NCBI GenBank assembly: GCA_037367405.1
Contig: JAZKJV010000149.1
Location: 744,001 to 808,000, forward strand
Source of the DNA: Ottelia alismoides
Lineage: Eukaryota > Streptophyta > Magnoliopsida > Alismatales > Hydrocharitaceae
Reading direction: 5' to 3'
Length of the DNA stretch: 64,000 bases
The notes beneath the pieces are model-generated. The model was not told the origin of the DNA. It saw only the letters and a list, made by a program, of their open reading frames with translations, and did not search any database. Position 1 is the stretch's first letter. Each line of letters starts with the position of its first letter. The position numbers and the translations under genes are program-made. Positions 52,966-64,000 of the stretch are shown in pieces.

Positions 52966-55900
52966 GAGATGCACCGGCATGAGCCCTGATGGAAATAAAT
53001 TATTAAACGGGGTTGAACAGTAACAGGAAAACAACACGATCTATTATGCAATTTTACCAAAAAGTCACGTGCTTAGCATGCTTATACAAACAAGCATAAC
53101 TAAAACATAACTAAAATAAGTAGGAAGGGCTCCAATGCAAGTATTCAAGCATTCTAATGCAGACACATCTCTATCTCGGACTTATTTACAAATCAAACAA
53201 AAGACAGGGGCTAGAGTGAGTTTTCCACTAATACACGTGGGTTGATGAACAGTTGGATCTGGTTTAGATGTATGATGTGATGATTAAGAAGTAGGCGTGC
53301 ACGAACGGAGATGATTCGATCTGAAACTCTAGATCTATGATATGGAATTGGGCACGGACCAATGCTTCACATGCAATATGGACAATGCATTCTTGATCGT
53401 ACGCTCTTGGATGGCTATGGAAGAATAACTAAGAATGGCTCCAATGCTAATATTCAAGCATTCTAATGCAGACACATCTCTATCTCGGACTTATTTACAA
53501 ATCAAACAAAAGGTAGGGGCTAGAGTGAGTTTTCCACTAATACACGTGGGTTGATGAACAGTTGGATCTGGTTTAGATGTCTGATGTGACGATTGAGAAG
53601 TAGGCGTGCATGAACGGAGATGATTCGATTTGAAACTCTGGATCTATGATATGGAATTGGGCACAGACCAATGCTTCAGATGCAATATGGACGATGCATT
53701 CTTTATCGTACGCTCTTGGATGGCTATGGAAGAATAACTAAGAATGGCTTCACAAGCGACTTTCAATCGGCCGTAGATTGGTAGATCTGGATCGCTAGAA
53801 CCTCCTAATGATATGAAGATGTTCCTCCAATGTCTTCACATAAATTGAGGGTGGAGTTGAAGTCCGATGATGCCGATCTAAGGATCTAGGAGCTCAGGTG
53901 AATGACATCTGAAGTAGAGCTTCAGATGATGCATTATATCTCCCTGCAATTCAAAGCTTATTTCTTTGATGTTGATCTCCGATCGATTTATTAAGAAGAA
54001 CACAAGGAATATGGGGTGGATGAAGATCTCCAGTGAAGACGACGAGCAGGAGATCAAATTCCAAGATCTGTATCAATCTGGGGGAAATAAGTATGGAAGA
54101 AGGGCAAAGATGATGAGAAGAACGAGAAGGTTGGGTCGGACGTAACTGAGAATGATCAGAGATCTCCGATCGTATGGATTAGAGATCAGAAATTTGAATC
54201 GATGATTAGATTAAATACTAGAATTAAAAGCGAAATTAGACGATGCAATTGAAAGGAAATTAACTAAAATTACCTATAGATGGAAGAGGGAAGATAATTG
54301 CCTCGATCCACAATTTCAGGCGGAGAAGCTTTGATGACACCGATGGCAGTCCGACGATCGTATGGATCACATCTCTAGGCATTCCTCCTATGCTTCCGAT
54401 CGAAGAGCAACTTCTCTGACAGCAGCTAGCTCCAGAAGCCAATCTTGGGCGTGGAAATTGTTCAAAAACAGATCAGAAGTGGTCGGTGAGCAAAAGAGAG
54501 ATCTTATAGCAGCGAGGGTCTGACAGATCTTAATATGAAAGGCGCACACAGGTTGAGGCAAATTATTGAAAAGAGAGAATCAGATGAGGTTGGTGGTTAT
54601 TTTGTGAGAGGATTCATGAAGGATGAGGGTGGAATGGATGGATGGATCGGTTGGAAGAAATGCAGAAAGGAGATCTGGTGAACGAGATAAATATGTGAGC
54701 TGAAAAAAGGGGAGGTTGAGCCAGGTCTCTCAATCAGCAGCAAGCCCATAAGACAAATCACACTAAAAGACAAAAAGTCTAGAAAATATAAGTTAAATTA
54801 AATTAAATTAGTAAATGAATTAAAATAAATAAATTTTATAAATAAAAAGTATGAATAAATAAATAATCTTAATTTAGGTGTTTTTTATTAAATTAAATAA
54901 ATTAATGAAATTTTATTTAAAATAAATAATACCCTTTATTCAAAGGTATTCATATTTATATATACAATAAAGTGATTTTTAATTATTTATTTTATAAATA
55001 ATTATATAATTTACTTTTTTTATTTACAACATTTTACACGGACTTTAAATATATTTTTTTTATTTCTACAAAATATTTTATTAAGTTAAATAAATAGGTA
55101 AAGTTACAATATATACATAGTGAAAAATGTACAATAAACAATGAATTTATTTTGGTATATTTTGATTTTTGTAATTTTTATTTTAATTTTAGTTGAATAT
55201 AATATAATTTTTACAAAATATTTTAAATTACAATATACAAAAATATGTAAAAGAAATAATTAAATAAATATATTTACACATCAGAAAACATAGGCACACA
55301 ATACAATACACTCCAAAAAGCCACATTTTGCATCTTAACTCTGATTTTAATGAAACTACTATCATTTGAGTGTGTATTTTATTCGGAGTACTATGAAAGT
55401 GAGTTTGCTTGATTTTGAGTTTTTTATGCAACATATATGGGTCTAAGAAGTTCGACATTGTGGTTTGTTCAAAGTATCATTATTTACATAATATTTAATG
55501 ATTCTTCTTGCAATTATTTTAATATTTACAACTAATTTTTATTTACAAGTTCCAAGAAGTAAATATTTTTATTTGGGATGAATAAAGTGATAATAAAATA
55601 GTAGCAAGGTGTATATACAAAATAAGTGACATATGTGCATATGATGAATGGAGAATGAGCTGAATGGAATTTGATTGTTTTATTTATTTTTCTACAAGTG
55701 CCCTTATGTCCACCCTACATTATTCCTTATCAAAAGGTCAAGTCTTGACCTTCACTCAGGGTTTGAGTCAACCTGTATTTATTGCATATATACAATCTTT
55801 GTATTCTTTATTTTTCCTTTATTTATTTATTTTAGGTTAAATACAATGGTTTTTGTGCAATAACTAAAAAATAATAGGAAATAATAAAAAGATTTATTGA

Positions 55901-55972
55901 TATTTACATATGCTTAAGAAGGGATTTTAAGCTAAAATAAATGAACAAAGATGATGAAATACAGATTCATCA
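52966..55972 (-). repeat. Third-subfamily Athila-like LTR, copy 2 (3' LTR of element F)
   Basis: The right end at 55972 is firm (on the minus strand TGATGAATCTGTATTTCATCA, then PPT). The left limit lies somewhere in 52966-53020. It contains the 309-bp tandem duplication at 53128-53745, a TGCCTCGATC block near 54300 and AT-rich U3 sequence from 54780 on. Short open frames such as 54442-54260 are not supported by copy 1. Confidence 0.75.
53128..53745. repeat. Two-copy 309-bp tandem duplication
   Basis: Unit 1 53128-53436, unit 2 53437-53745, with a partial third start (AAGAATGGCT) at 53740-53749. Units share nearly all bases, e.g. ATTCAAGCATTCTAATGCAG, CACTAATACACGTGGGTTGA and CGCTCTTGGATGGCTATGG occur once in each, with about a dozen substitutions. 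Exact period from GGCTCCAATGC at 53128 and 53437. Confidence 0.92.
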
Positions 55973-55987
55973 CCCCCCTATATTTTA

Positions 55988-57110
55988 CCTTTGCTAGTCC
56001 CATATAAAACACTTATTAGAAAAATAAATGACTAAAAAGAAAAAGGAAAAAAGGGAAAATAAAGAACTTAGAGTAATTTTGATTTTCAAACTATTTTTCA
56101 TAAAATCAAAATATGGAGCTCAACCAGACCTTTGGATTATTAGTTTGGCAGAACCTTATTGAGAATTGGAGTTAAAACCTAACAGATTCTATGTTCCACA
56201 AGATTTTTATTCAGGTCGCGTCAACAGTCAGGTCAGAACAAGTCCTCACATGCAAATTCTGATGACTATGAAGCTACTTGTATTATGTATGTGATATATA
56301 GCTCTCCACATCAAGAATGATGAAGACCAACCTTCTCTTAGCAAGGTAACCCTAATTCCCTTATCTAGTTACTCTTTCCTTGAGGAGCGGGATATTTCCT
56401 TCTAAGATCAGGTACGTGTTGTCTCCACAATCGAAGGGGGAAAAGTAGAAGAATAAGAAGAGAACTGGAGTATGTCTAGTGTAGCCACATCTCCTTATGA
56501 ATTCAGCCAGTGTCGACAAGTCTCCATGAAGATCTACAATCTCTCTGAAGCAGAACCAATGTGGTCAAATATATACATGAATGATTTTTTTATTGGATTT
56601 ATATTCGTATCTACATCATGGAAAGAATGGTTGCACTACATAGAACTTTATTGTGCCCCTACGAATATAGAATCTTTCTTTCGGCACATGTTTTTGTATC
56701 TTAGAAATATTGTGCTAGCAGACCATCCCTATTTTGAAGCTTTATTGCAACCCACAGCTCCCGTCATTAGACATCCATGCCACAATACTAGGTTGGAGTG
56801 CACTGGCCACTCACGGTCACTGCGTATGTTTCCATTTACATGTGTCTCTTTCCAGAGGATTCTTATCCTCACCACCTCATCAGTGAAGAGCTATGTGTAA
56901 AGTATTTGTCCAAGTTAGGTCGCTGTCTAAAAGAACCATGCATTTGTACAAAATATTCTAATAGACCTATCAAGATTACATGCGAACATAGTCTTGTGGA
57001 CTCGAAGAATTAAGTCTCTAGACCTAAAAAGTCTCAACTCCAGTTCCTATATGGTTCCTCTGAAATTAAATGGATTAAGGTCTTAACCAAGCTCCATTCT
57101 TTGATTTTAT
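55988..57110 (-). pseudogene. Third-ORF region of element F (eroded)
   Basis: The minus strand of about 56285-57010 is similar to B 19495-20150: GACCTAACTTGGACAA, GCTGTGGGTTGCAATAA and the YPAP.GKS codons (near 56375-56400) recur. Stops interrupt every frame. The larger plus-strand frame at 56472-56900 runs antisense to this region and has no counterpart in B, so it is not called. Sequence 55988-56280 leads to the PPT and is non-coding. Confidence 0.5.
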
Positions 57111-57159
57111 TCCATATTAGTTTAAACATCAATTTCATTCTGAAAAATGCATATACAAG

Positions 57160-58100
57160 GAATATTACCCAAAGCATTTTTTTTCAAATGAAAGAAAAGA
57201 AGAAGTAAATAAAATAAAAGACAAATCTTTCTAAAATGCTTTTTTAGAGAGTTTTACACATTTTTATGGATTTTATTTTTCATTTTTTATAGAGTTTTTT
57301 TATATAGAGAATTATACACATGTACAAAAATTTACAATTATTTAATACAAATTAGAAGTATTAATACAATACATATATATACGTTTATACACAGTTTATA
57401 CAAAATTTTACAAATAGAATATTTACAAGTTTTATATACAAAATTTACATGGTGAATTTTATCTTCCAAAGAGTTTTATTACAAGTTTGAAAAAAAATAA
57501 TTTTATATATTTTTATACAAGTTTTATACATGGATTTTATAAAAAGACTTTTATACATAAAGAATTTTTATTCACAGATTTATACGATGATTAAAAATTC
57601 TATTTACAAAATTTTGTACATTTAGTATATACAAAGAATATATACAAATAAGATATTTACACACAAGTTGACAAAATAATTTACAAACAATTTTTCAAAC
57701 GTTTTACAAACCTTTATAAAAAATTTACAAAATATTTTACAAAATTTTACAAAATAATTTTTACAACTATTTAACAAAAAGTTTTCAAAACTAGTTTACA
57801 AAATTTTACAAATTATTTTACAAACATTTTCTTTACAAACATTTTGCAAAAATTTTTATAATCTAATTAATTTTGATACAAAGTAATTTACAAAGAGTAT
57901 ACAAATAAAACAATTTTAAAATAATTTTTACAAAATAGTTTTACAAGTATTTTTAAAATATATTTACAAAGAATTTTACGAATAATTTATAAAGCATCTA
58001 TACAAATGATTTTACAAATAATTTACAAAACTTTTTACAAAAGAATTTTTTAAAGAATTTTTATAAACTTTTTTACCAAACATGTTTATTCCAATTTATT
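57160..58100. repeat. Degenerate TTTACAAA-type low-complexity tract
   Basis: About 0.9 kb dominated by variants of TTTTACAAA and TATACAAA, with no constant period. It sits between the third-ORF region and the hairpin array of F, the same place as the T/A-rich tracts of A (300-530) and C (29640-29970). No open frame. Confidence 0.8.
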
Positions 58101-58311
58101 AGCCATATTATTAACAAACAAAAGTACGAGTTATTGCAAAAGTATATATACAAAATATATGACACCCACTATACTTTGCTCGAACTATGTCCTCATAATG
58201 ACAAAGAAGTGACAACAAAAGACATAACTCGTGCTAAGTGTAGAAAAGTGAAAAGAATCTATACAACAATGACTCAAAGAATAACAAATGAAAATAATAG
58301 AAGTCTATGAT

Positions 58312-58668
58312 CCCCCTATACTTATGATTAAATAATCCATAGTATAGAGACTGTACAAGTAGGGAAAACCGAGGAAAAGAATGTACAAACTCAACGAATC
58401 GACTTGTGTTCCCCTATACTTAGGGTAAAAGGTTCCTAAGTATAGAAAAGAATATAACCAAGTTGAAGGACACGCGAGGTAACACAAGAAATAAAAAGAA
58501 ATAAAAATGCGAAAGAGGAACAAAATGAATCACATCACTCCTCCTATACTTAGGGTAGAAGATCCCTTAATATAGGCAATGATAAGAGTCATGAAACAGA
58601 AAGAAAAGAACAACTCAAGTCATTTACCACCCCTATACTTATGATAGAGTGCATCCTAAGTATTATCC
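58312..58668 (-). repeat. Hairpin/PPT array of element F
   Basis: Four units at about 58312-58350, 58411-58447, 58532-58576 and 58630-58668. On the plus strand each begins C-run + CTATACTTA and ends in a TAAGTATAG-like arm; on the minus strand the arm plus G-run recreates the PPT core. Spacing is about 100 bp, similar to B. A fifth, degraded long unit lies near 58170-58245 (CTCGAACTATGTCCTC...GACATAACTCGTGCTAAG). Confidence 0.78.
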
Positions 58669-58829
58669 CCCCACACACATAGGTAAGAGGTGAATGATAC
58701 AAATGGAAGAAGAAAGAATAAAAAGAAAGGAATATATACAAAAGAATATCAACTCATGTATCAGATGTAGAAGATGTCAAAGGATCATCGTCTAATACCA
58801 AATGGATGGAATCAACTACAAACAAGAAT

Positions 58830-60030
58830 GCATCATGCTCTAGATAACTGTCCATTCACAACAAATGGTTGTGCATCAGATGACAACCCAGATATGATAA
58901 TACAACCGTTGTCACGTACAACTCTGACAACGAATCATCCTGACCATTTGCTTTCGAGTTTACAACGAAACAACCTCAATTTCGCATCAAACAACCATAC
59001 TTTATGATCAGTGATGAAAGTCTTCCTCCTAACATGTCTATCATGCCAAGGTTTGACTTTCTCCTTATACATGAGTGAGTTGTCGTAGGTGAAATGTCAG
59101 AATTCTAGCAATCTATTCAGATCAAATTTCCTATTCTAGCCGACTCTCTCATAATCCAAGTTGCATACACTGAGTGCCCATAAAGATTTATGAATCAACT
59201 CAACTAGCAAGTGGCAAGCTTTCCATAAACCAATCTATAGGGAGATTTACCCAATGGAGACTTGTACATCGTCCGATAATCCCATAGAATTGAGTCAAGC
59301 ATCTGGGACCAATTCTTTTTATATGGACGTACAAGTTTCCTAAGTATCCTTTTGATCTCCTTATTTAAAATCTCAACCAAGGTGTTAGTCTGTGGGTGGT
59401 AAGGACAAACAACTCTATGCTCAATGTCGTACTCCTTCACAAGCTTTCTGACCTCAAGATTAATGAAATGGCTCCCCCATCTGAAATGATCCTTGAGGAA
59501 GGAACAAACCATGCAACTATTAGTAGCTTGGATGGGGATCTCCTCCACCCAACAACTAATATAATCCACAACAATATGGATGTACTGAAAACCCTGACTG
59601 ACAGATAATGTGCCCATGAAGTCTATGCCCCAAGAAGCAAAAACATCTGAAATCTGAATATATCTAAAGGGAATGGTATCTTTGGAACCGAAGATCCCTC
59701 CCATTCTATGGCAATTAGTACAACCTCGAACATAATCTGTAGCATCCTTAAACAAAGCTGGATACCATAGGCCGCATTGAAGTACCTTTGTTGTCGTATG
59801 CTTTCCGAATGATGCCCACCATCCCCTAATCTGTGACAATGCTCAAGCACAATGGTGTAGTCCTCCTGTGGAATGCACCTCCTCTAGATACAATGCACAA
59901 TCTCACAAAATTGGAGCAGATACTCCCATTGGTAAAAGTCAATCTTTGACAGGAATCTATCTACCTTAAGCTTAGGTCAATATTTTGCATATTTCTTAGA
60001 AACAAGATAGTTCACAATATCAGTGTACCA
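58830..60030 (-). pseudogene. Integrase of element F (degenerate)
   Basis: 59839-59204 is open: zinc Cys pair CTNCHRMGG, GIDFMGTLSVSQ with the first Asp, YISCWVEEIP, then KDHFRWGSHFIN, where a deletion of about 36-40 bases and a lost base have removed the ISDGG segment from this frame (the SDGG codons can be read in another). TLVEILNKEIKRIL keeps the Glu. The C-terminal domain (VVNGQL near 58840-58870) is in broken frames. Zinc His residues are only partly readable (GKHTTTKVLQ). Confidence 0.8.
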
Positions 60031-60099
60031 TGGGCGTAAGGCAATCGACAAAACAAACTCATTTGGAAAGGTCTCTGAAATAGGAAGTAGTAGCTGCTC

Positions 60100-61400
60100 T
60101 GGGGACTCTGCATCTGAAATCCGAGAAAGGTGATCTGTCACAATATTTTTCACTCTAGGCTTGTCTCAAATCTCTAAATCAAACTTATGGAGAAGAAGGA
60201 TCCATCTAATAAGACGTGGTTTGCCATCCTTCTTAGCCTGTAAATACCGTATGGCAATATGATCCGTGTAAACAATCACATGCGAACCCAGAATATAGGA
60301 ACGAAACTTCTCTAATGTAGACACTTCTGCTAACATCTCCTTCTCTTTGACTATATAATTGCTCTGTGTCTCGTCCAGAGTCTTGCTAGCACAGTGTATG
60401 GCAAATGGTCCACTGTCCCGTCTCCACCCTAAAATAGCTCCAACTGCAAAATTTGGCGCATCCATCATGATCTCAAAGCGAGAGACCAATTAGGTATCTG
60501 AAGGACATGAGCACTAGTAGCCATATCTTTCATCTGATGGAAGGTAAGGAGGACTTTCTCTCAATAATAAACTCACACTCCTTGCACAGAAGCTTAGTCA
60601 AAGGCCTGGTGATCTTGCTGAAGTCCTTAATGAATCACCTATAAAATCTATCATGCCCAAGAAAAGATCTCAATCTCTTCAAACTCTGCAGCAGATCTAG
60701 CTTGGATATCACATCAATCTTAGCCGGGTCAACCTTCATGCCATGTTTGGAGATGATGTCGCCTAATATAATTCCATTAGTCACCATAAAGTGACTCTTC
60801 TCCCACGAGAGCACTAAGTTTACCTCACATCATCTCTGAAGTACTTGGTCAAAATGATTAATACATGAGTCAAAACCATCCTTGTAGATCGAGAAATCGT
60901 CCATGAAGTCCTCTAGAAAACTACCTACCATGTCAGCAAAAACGACCAGCATACACCTCTGGAATGTAGCGAGTGCATTACACAATTTAAAGGGTATATA
61001 TATAAAGGCATAGGTGCCAAACAGACAAGTAAAAGTAGTCTTCTCCTAATCCTCAAGAGCATTTGCTACCTAGATATATCCTGAGTACCCATCAAAGAAA
61101 CAAAAGAACTATTTCCCTGCCAACTGCACAATAATATGATCAATAAAGGGAAGTGGAAAGTGATCTTTCTTGGTCGTTGAGTTCAAGCATCGATAATCTA
61201 CGCGGACATGCATGAAGTGGGTACATGAGTCGGAATCTCCTCACCACGTTCATTCATCACAATTGTAATCTTGGATTTCTTTGAGACCACGTGCAATGGA
61301 CTGACCCACTAGGAATCCGAAATGGGATAAATAAATACATAATCACATCATTTCCTGATCTCTTTCATGACAACATCGTAGAGATTAGGATTCAGATGGT
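60100..61400 (-). pseudogene. RT / RNase H of element F (degenerate)
   Basis: RNase H is open at 60489-60166: [59 protein letters not shown] upstream has no long open frame, but FMDD is readable near 60893-60905 (minus), with FLEDFMDDFSI around it, and EIRKW-type sequence near 61350. Many stops. The LDGYSGY region (near 61085-61105) reads FDGYSGY-like. Confidence 0.75.
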
Positions 61401-62350
61401 GCTGAAGCTCATTGGTCAGCCTGATGTCATCCACTAAGAAGATGTGATGTGAGCACAAAGCTGTACTAATCACATGGAGATCCAAAATACTCCAGCCAAT
61501 AGCCTTGCGGTTTCTCTCAAGAACCACTAGCACGCGAGATTCTTGGTTGTCGGTCAACTGTGAACTTATGATGACTGGAAACATCTGGTGGGCACCCGCA
61601 AGGAAGTCATACTTCAGAGATGAGGGTAGAACTTTGAGCTTGGGTGGTGTTTGAATCAGCTCTACAAGAACCACTGCAACTGCACTGGTAGAAGGTAAAT
61701 GATTTGCACTGTGTGAACTGTCCACTATGTCTACTATAGGCTCAACATGTAATGTATTAGAAAGATCTGCTAGGAATGCTCTCTACTCAGACAAGAATGG
61801 CTCATAAGGTCACTCAAATATCTCAGAACACTCATAAATAAATGGGTCAGATACCTTAGCACTAATCTCAGTAGAATGTAAATCATCAGAAAGTATCTAA
61901 AGAAAATCTGCCTTCGAATGCAACTCAGAATACTCATCAATAAATGGGTCAGATTGCTCAGTATGAGGTGTATCAACAGTAATCTCAGAATAGTGTCTAT
62001 AAGGAATATCAAAATCTGCCTTCCAATGCAACTCAGAATGATCCTCAGAATACAACTCAAACGGTCCGTAAACTAACAACTTAGAATTATTAATAAGGGA
62101 GTTCAAGGTAACTGTGCTTTCTAGGGGTTCCTTTGGAGAAAGGAACTCCTGGGTATCCATGAAATTAGTGAATAGATCATTGTCTTGAATCTCAACATGA
62201 AAATAACCGTCCTTAGAATATGGTGTACTCGACTCTCTCACATCTAGTGTTGTCGGCGGTGATGGCCTTGGATCTAGGATCGTCTCAATCTTCACCTTAT
62301 CACCGTGAGAGTGAAAGGTGATCTCTCTAGTACCATAATCAACTACCTCT
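61348..62350 (-). pseudogene. Acidic linker of element F with internal repeats
   Basis: Open stretches 62295-61897 and 61725-61348. The first is Ser/Asp/Glu-rich and contains a repeated unit, DPFIDEYSELHSKADF and a partner, encoded by two DNA units of about 100 bp (61837-61938 and 61939-62040). The second holds KVLPSSLKYDFLAG, FPVIISSQLTDNQESRVL and RNRKAIGWSILDLHVI, the conserved lead-in to RT. Confidence 0.7.
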
Positions 62351-62358
62351 TCGACCGT

Positions 62359-62554
62359 TCATAGGAATGACCGACCAAGTTTGATCGTGGTATGGAGTAA
62401 CAGTGCAGATGTGTCCATATCCATGACGACAAAATCAACCGAGAAGCTCATGCCATGCACCGTTACAATAACGCCCTCCAGAATGCTCCTCAACCTCTTG
62501 ATCGATCTATCAACAAACTGAAGGATCATCATGGTTGATCTAAGAGGCCCCAAC
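62359..62554 (-). pseudogene. Protease C-terminal part of element F
   Basis: Residues read LGPLRSTMMILQFVDRSIKR, VHGMSFSVDFVVMDMDTS and TIKLGRSFL, matching the second half of the B protease (LGKSKALLQFADKSTKR, VDFTVLDMETP, IILGRPFL). The active-site half is absent because the LTR at 62555 interrupts the domain. Confidence 0.8.
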
Positions 62555-64000
62555 TGATGAATCTCCATTTCATCACCTTTATTCTTTCATTTTGACCTTC
62601 ATTCCCTAGCTAAATGCATGTATATACTGTTATTTTTCCTAAAATAACACTCATTATTTATTGAACCAATACTATATAAAATACATTGTTTAAAGTCAAA
62701 ATCAAAGAATAATGAAAATAAAAGAAAAAGAAATAATACCAAAGTTATTTTATGACCCTAATCCCTGAGAACTAGGCATCATGATGACTAGGTCGACAAG
62801 GAATAAAGTAGGGGGAGATAAGTGTCAAATACATAATAAAACCCTAATTTTTTAGCCTTCAATATTGCAGTTTTTGGACCCATTTTATTCTTTATTATTT
62901 ATACCTCAGATCAATATACTTTTGAAAGGTGTAGATAAACATACAAAGAAAAATACAAAATTGATTTCATCTAAAAATAATATATAGTGTTCATTCTACA
63001 CTCTAAATAAGAATAAAAAACCGAAACTACATAGACCCATAACTTCACCATAAAAACTCATAATGCATCAAAATCACTTTAATTGTATATAACTTTTAAT
63101 TAGCTATTTAATGAAAGTGGTTTCATTTAATCTTGAATTAAGATGCAAAAGTTAGGTTTTGGACCCCTATTGTACAATATACATGAATCAATTTATTTAT
63201 TTTTTATATTCTTCATTAATTTATATTTTTATAATTTTTAAATATTCTTTATAATATTTGTACATATTTAGAATACAATAAACCAATTAAAATACATTAA
63301 ACTAAAATAATATACAAAAATTACATAGATGAACATACTATATTTATACCTATATAATTAATACCCATATTTATTTAAGTACGCAAATAACATTAGAAAA
63401 ATACAATAAAAATATACTTGTGTACATTTAAATAATTTATAAATATAAAAACTAAGTATATACAAAAATAAAATTTAAAATATAAAATAAAAATAAAATA
63501 AGCTATATATAGGTAAATATACCTATAACTATACATGTAAATACTAACTCATAATAAATAGCTCCATAAAAATAAATAAGAACAATAATTAAATACGACA
63601 TAAAATAATAAACTTTTTTATTTTCTACCCTAAAATTAGTTATTTCATTATCTATTTATTATCGATTTTACCCATAATTTTCCCTTGGGATTTTTTTGGT
63701 TGGTCAATATGGCTTGAATGATGTCTGACATGCTAGGTGGCTGGAGACAAGGGAGTTGACCTAGGTTAACTAGGGTTTGTTTCTGGTTGGTCCACGTGGA
63801 CCAACCAGAAACAAACCCTAGTTAACCTAGGTCAACTCCCCTGCCTCCAGCCACCTGGCATGTCAGACATCATTCAAGCCATCTTCTCCCAATTTTCTCT
63901 TTCGATTCATTGATTTTCTCTTCTTGATTCCTTCACGGAAATCCTTCTATGATCTACCCTCAATCACGTTAGAGCTATTTCAAGGTCAAAGATTCATCGA
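62555..64000 (+). repeat. Third-subfamily Athila-like LTR, copy 3 (partial)
   Basis: Begins TGATGAATCTCCATTT at 62555 inside F's protease, with no PPT before it, so it is a 5' or solo LTR. The GACAAGGAATAAAGTAGG...GATAAG block near 62797-62822 matches copy 1 in reverse near 52690-52715. Mostly AT-rich; it contains the long palindrome 63709-63882. It runs past the window end. Confidence 0.75.
63709..63882. repeat. 174-bp near-perfect palindrome
   Basis: Symmetric about 63795/63796 in TCCACGTGGA. Arms 63709-63795 and 63796-63882 differ at only three places (near 63734, 63747 and 63750 against their partners). There is no loop. The outer parts read GGCTTGAATGATGTCTGACA and its complement. The centre is a CACGTG G-box. 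Confidence 0.95.

Larger units (their letters stand above)
55973..62554 (-). mobile_element. Degenerate Athila-like element F
   Basis: Minus-strand internal region following the 3' LTR at 52966-55972: PPT 55973-55987, 3' region with an eroded ORF and four hairpin/PPT units, integrase about 58830-60030, RNase H and RT about 60100-61400, acidic linker 61400-62350, protease part 62359-62554. At 62555 a plus-strand LTR of the same subfamily cuts it, removing the protease active site, gag and the 5' end from view. It is the most decayed of the elements, and its pol words match G rather than A/B/D. Confidence 0.82.

Noticed and set aside
56472..56900. 142-codon plus-strand frame in F
   Set aside because: It is antisense to a region similar to B's 3' ORF region; the matching B strand does not keep this frame.
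59461..59500. Simple point loss of the second catalytic Asp in F integrase
   Set aside because: The SDGG codons are present in another frame beside a small deletion, so it is frame damage, not substitution.
63709..63882. The palindrome as a MITE or DNA transposon
   Set aside because: No clear target duplication flanks it, and part of it resembles LTR sequence of the same subfamily, so inverted duplication within the LTR is preferred.
1..64000. Host protein-coding genes, tRNA or rRNA genes, CRISPR arrays
   Set aside because: None could be supported. All long frames with recognisable domains are retrotransposon gag or pol. The tRNA-like words at 10871, 25753, 34141 and 49717 are primer-binding sites, not genes. 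Direct repeats found lack CRISPR spacing.

Overview
The window looks like repeat-dense intergenic DNA of a seed plant with a large genome. I see no host gene, tRNA, rRNA or CRISPR array. Nearly all of it is nested long-terminal-repeat (LTR) retrotransposons. Most belong to the plant Ty3/gypsy Athila-like branch: Retrotrans_gag-type gag, then protease, reverse transcriptase, RNase H and integrase, LTRs of about 3-3.7 kb, and, in the best-preserved copy, a primer-binding site matching the 3' end of tRNA-Asp. The lineage is assigned from motifs and PBS type, not from a search. The sequence does not fix the species or separate monocot from eudicot.

Layout. Element A (minus strand) fills 1-7217 and 24067-28675: 3' untranslated region, integrase, RT/RNase H, protease and gag, split inside gag by element B, then leader, PBS and 5' LTR (25773-28675). 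Its 3' LTR is left of the window. Element B (plus, 7218-24061, 16.8 kb) is the only complete element: 3.65-kb LTRs at both ends, a 5-bp target-site duplication (ATGAG), PBS, gag-PR-RT-RH-IN, a hairpin array, a 3' ORF remnant and a polypurine tract (PPT). It carries several frameshifts and stops, and its first integrase catalytic Asp is replaced by Tyr.

Right of A lie an LTR fragment (28676-29070), a 5'-truncated plus-strand element C (about 29087-34129, 3' end and LTR only), and a minus-strand element D (34161 to about 45360: LTR, PPT, 3' region, IN, RT/RH, PR, gag, leader). The C and D LTRs are inverted to each other across 31 bp that contain a PBS-like site. D is cut at its leader and joined to a plus-strand pol fragment G (about 45361-47064). 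G is in turn cut by a 2.65-kb LTR of a different lineage (47065-49714) with an initiator-Met-type PBS.

From about 50 kb on there are three LTRs of a third Athila-like subfamily. Two are minus-strand and nearly adjacent (about 50035-52965 and 52990-55972), the second holding a 309-bp tandem duplication and serving as 3' LTR of decayed element F (55973-62554). The third is plus-strand (62555 to the window end), interrupts F's protease and contains a near-perfect 174-bp palindrome.

The features least explained by standard retrotransposon anatomy are: (1) arrays of short hairpins downstream of integrase in every element whose 3' region is visible, each ending in a copy of the PPT core AAGTATAGGGGG; (2) a near-palindrome at the outer tip of the Athila-like LTRs in three subfamilies; (3) eroded but frame-conserved reading frames between these hairpins and the 3' PPT.
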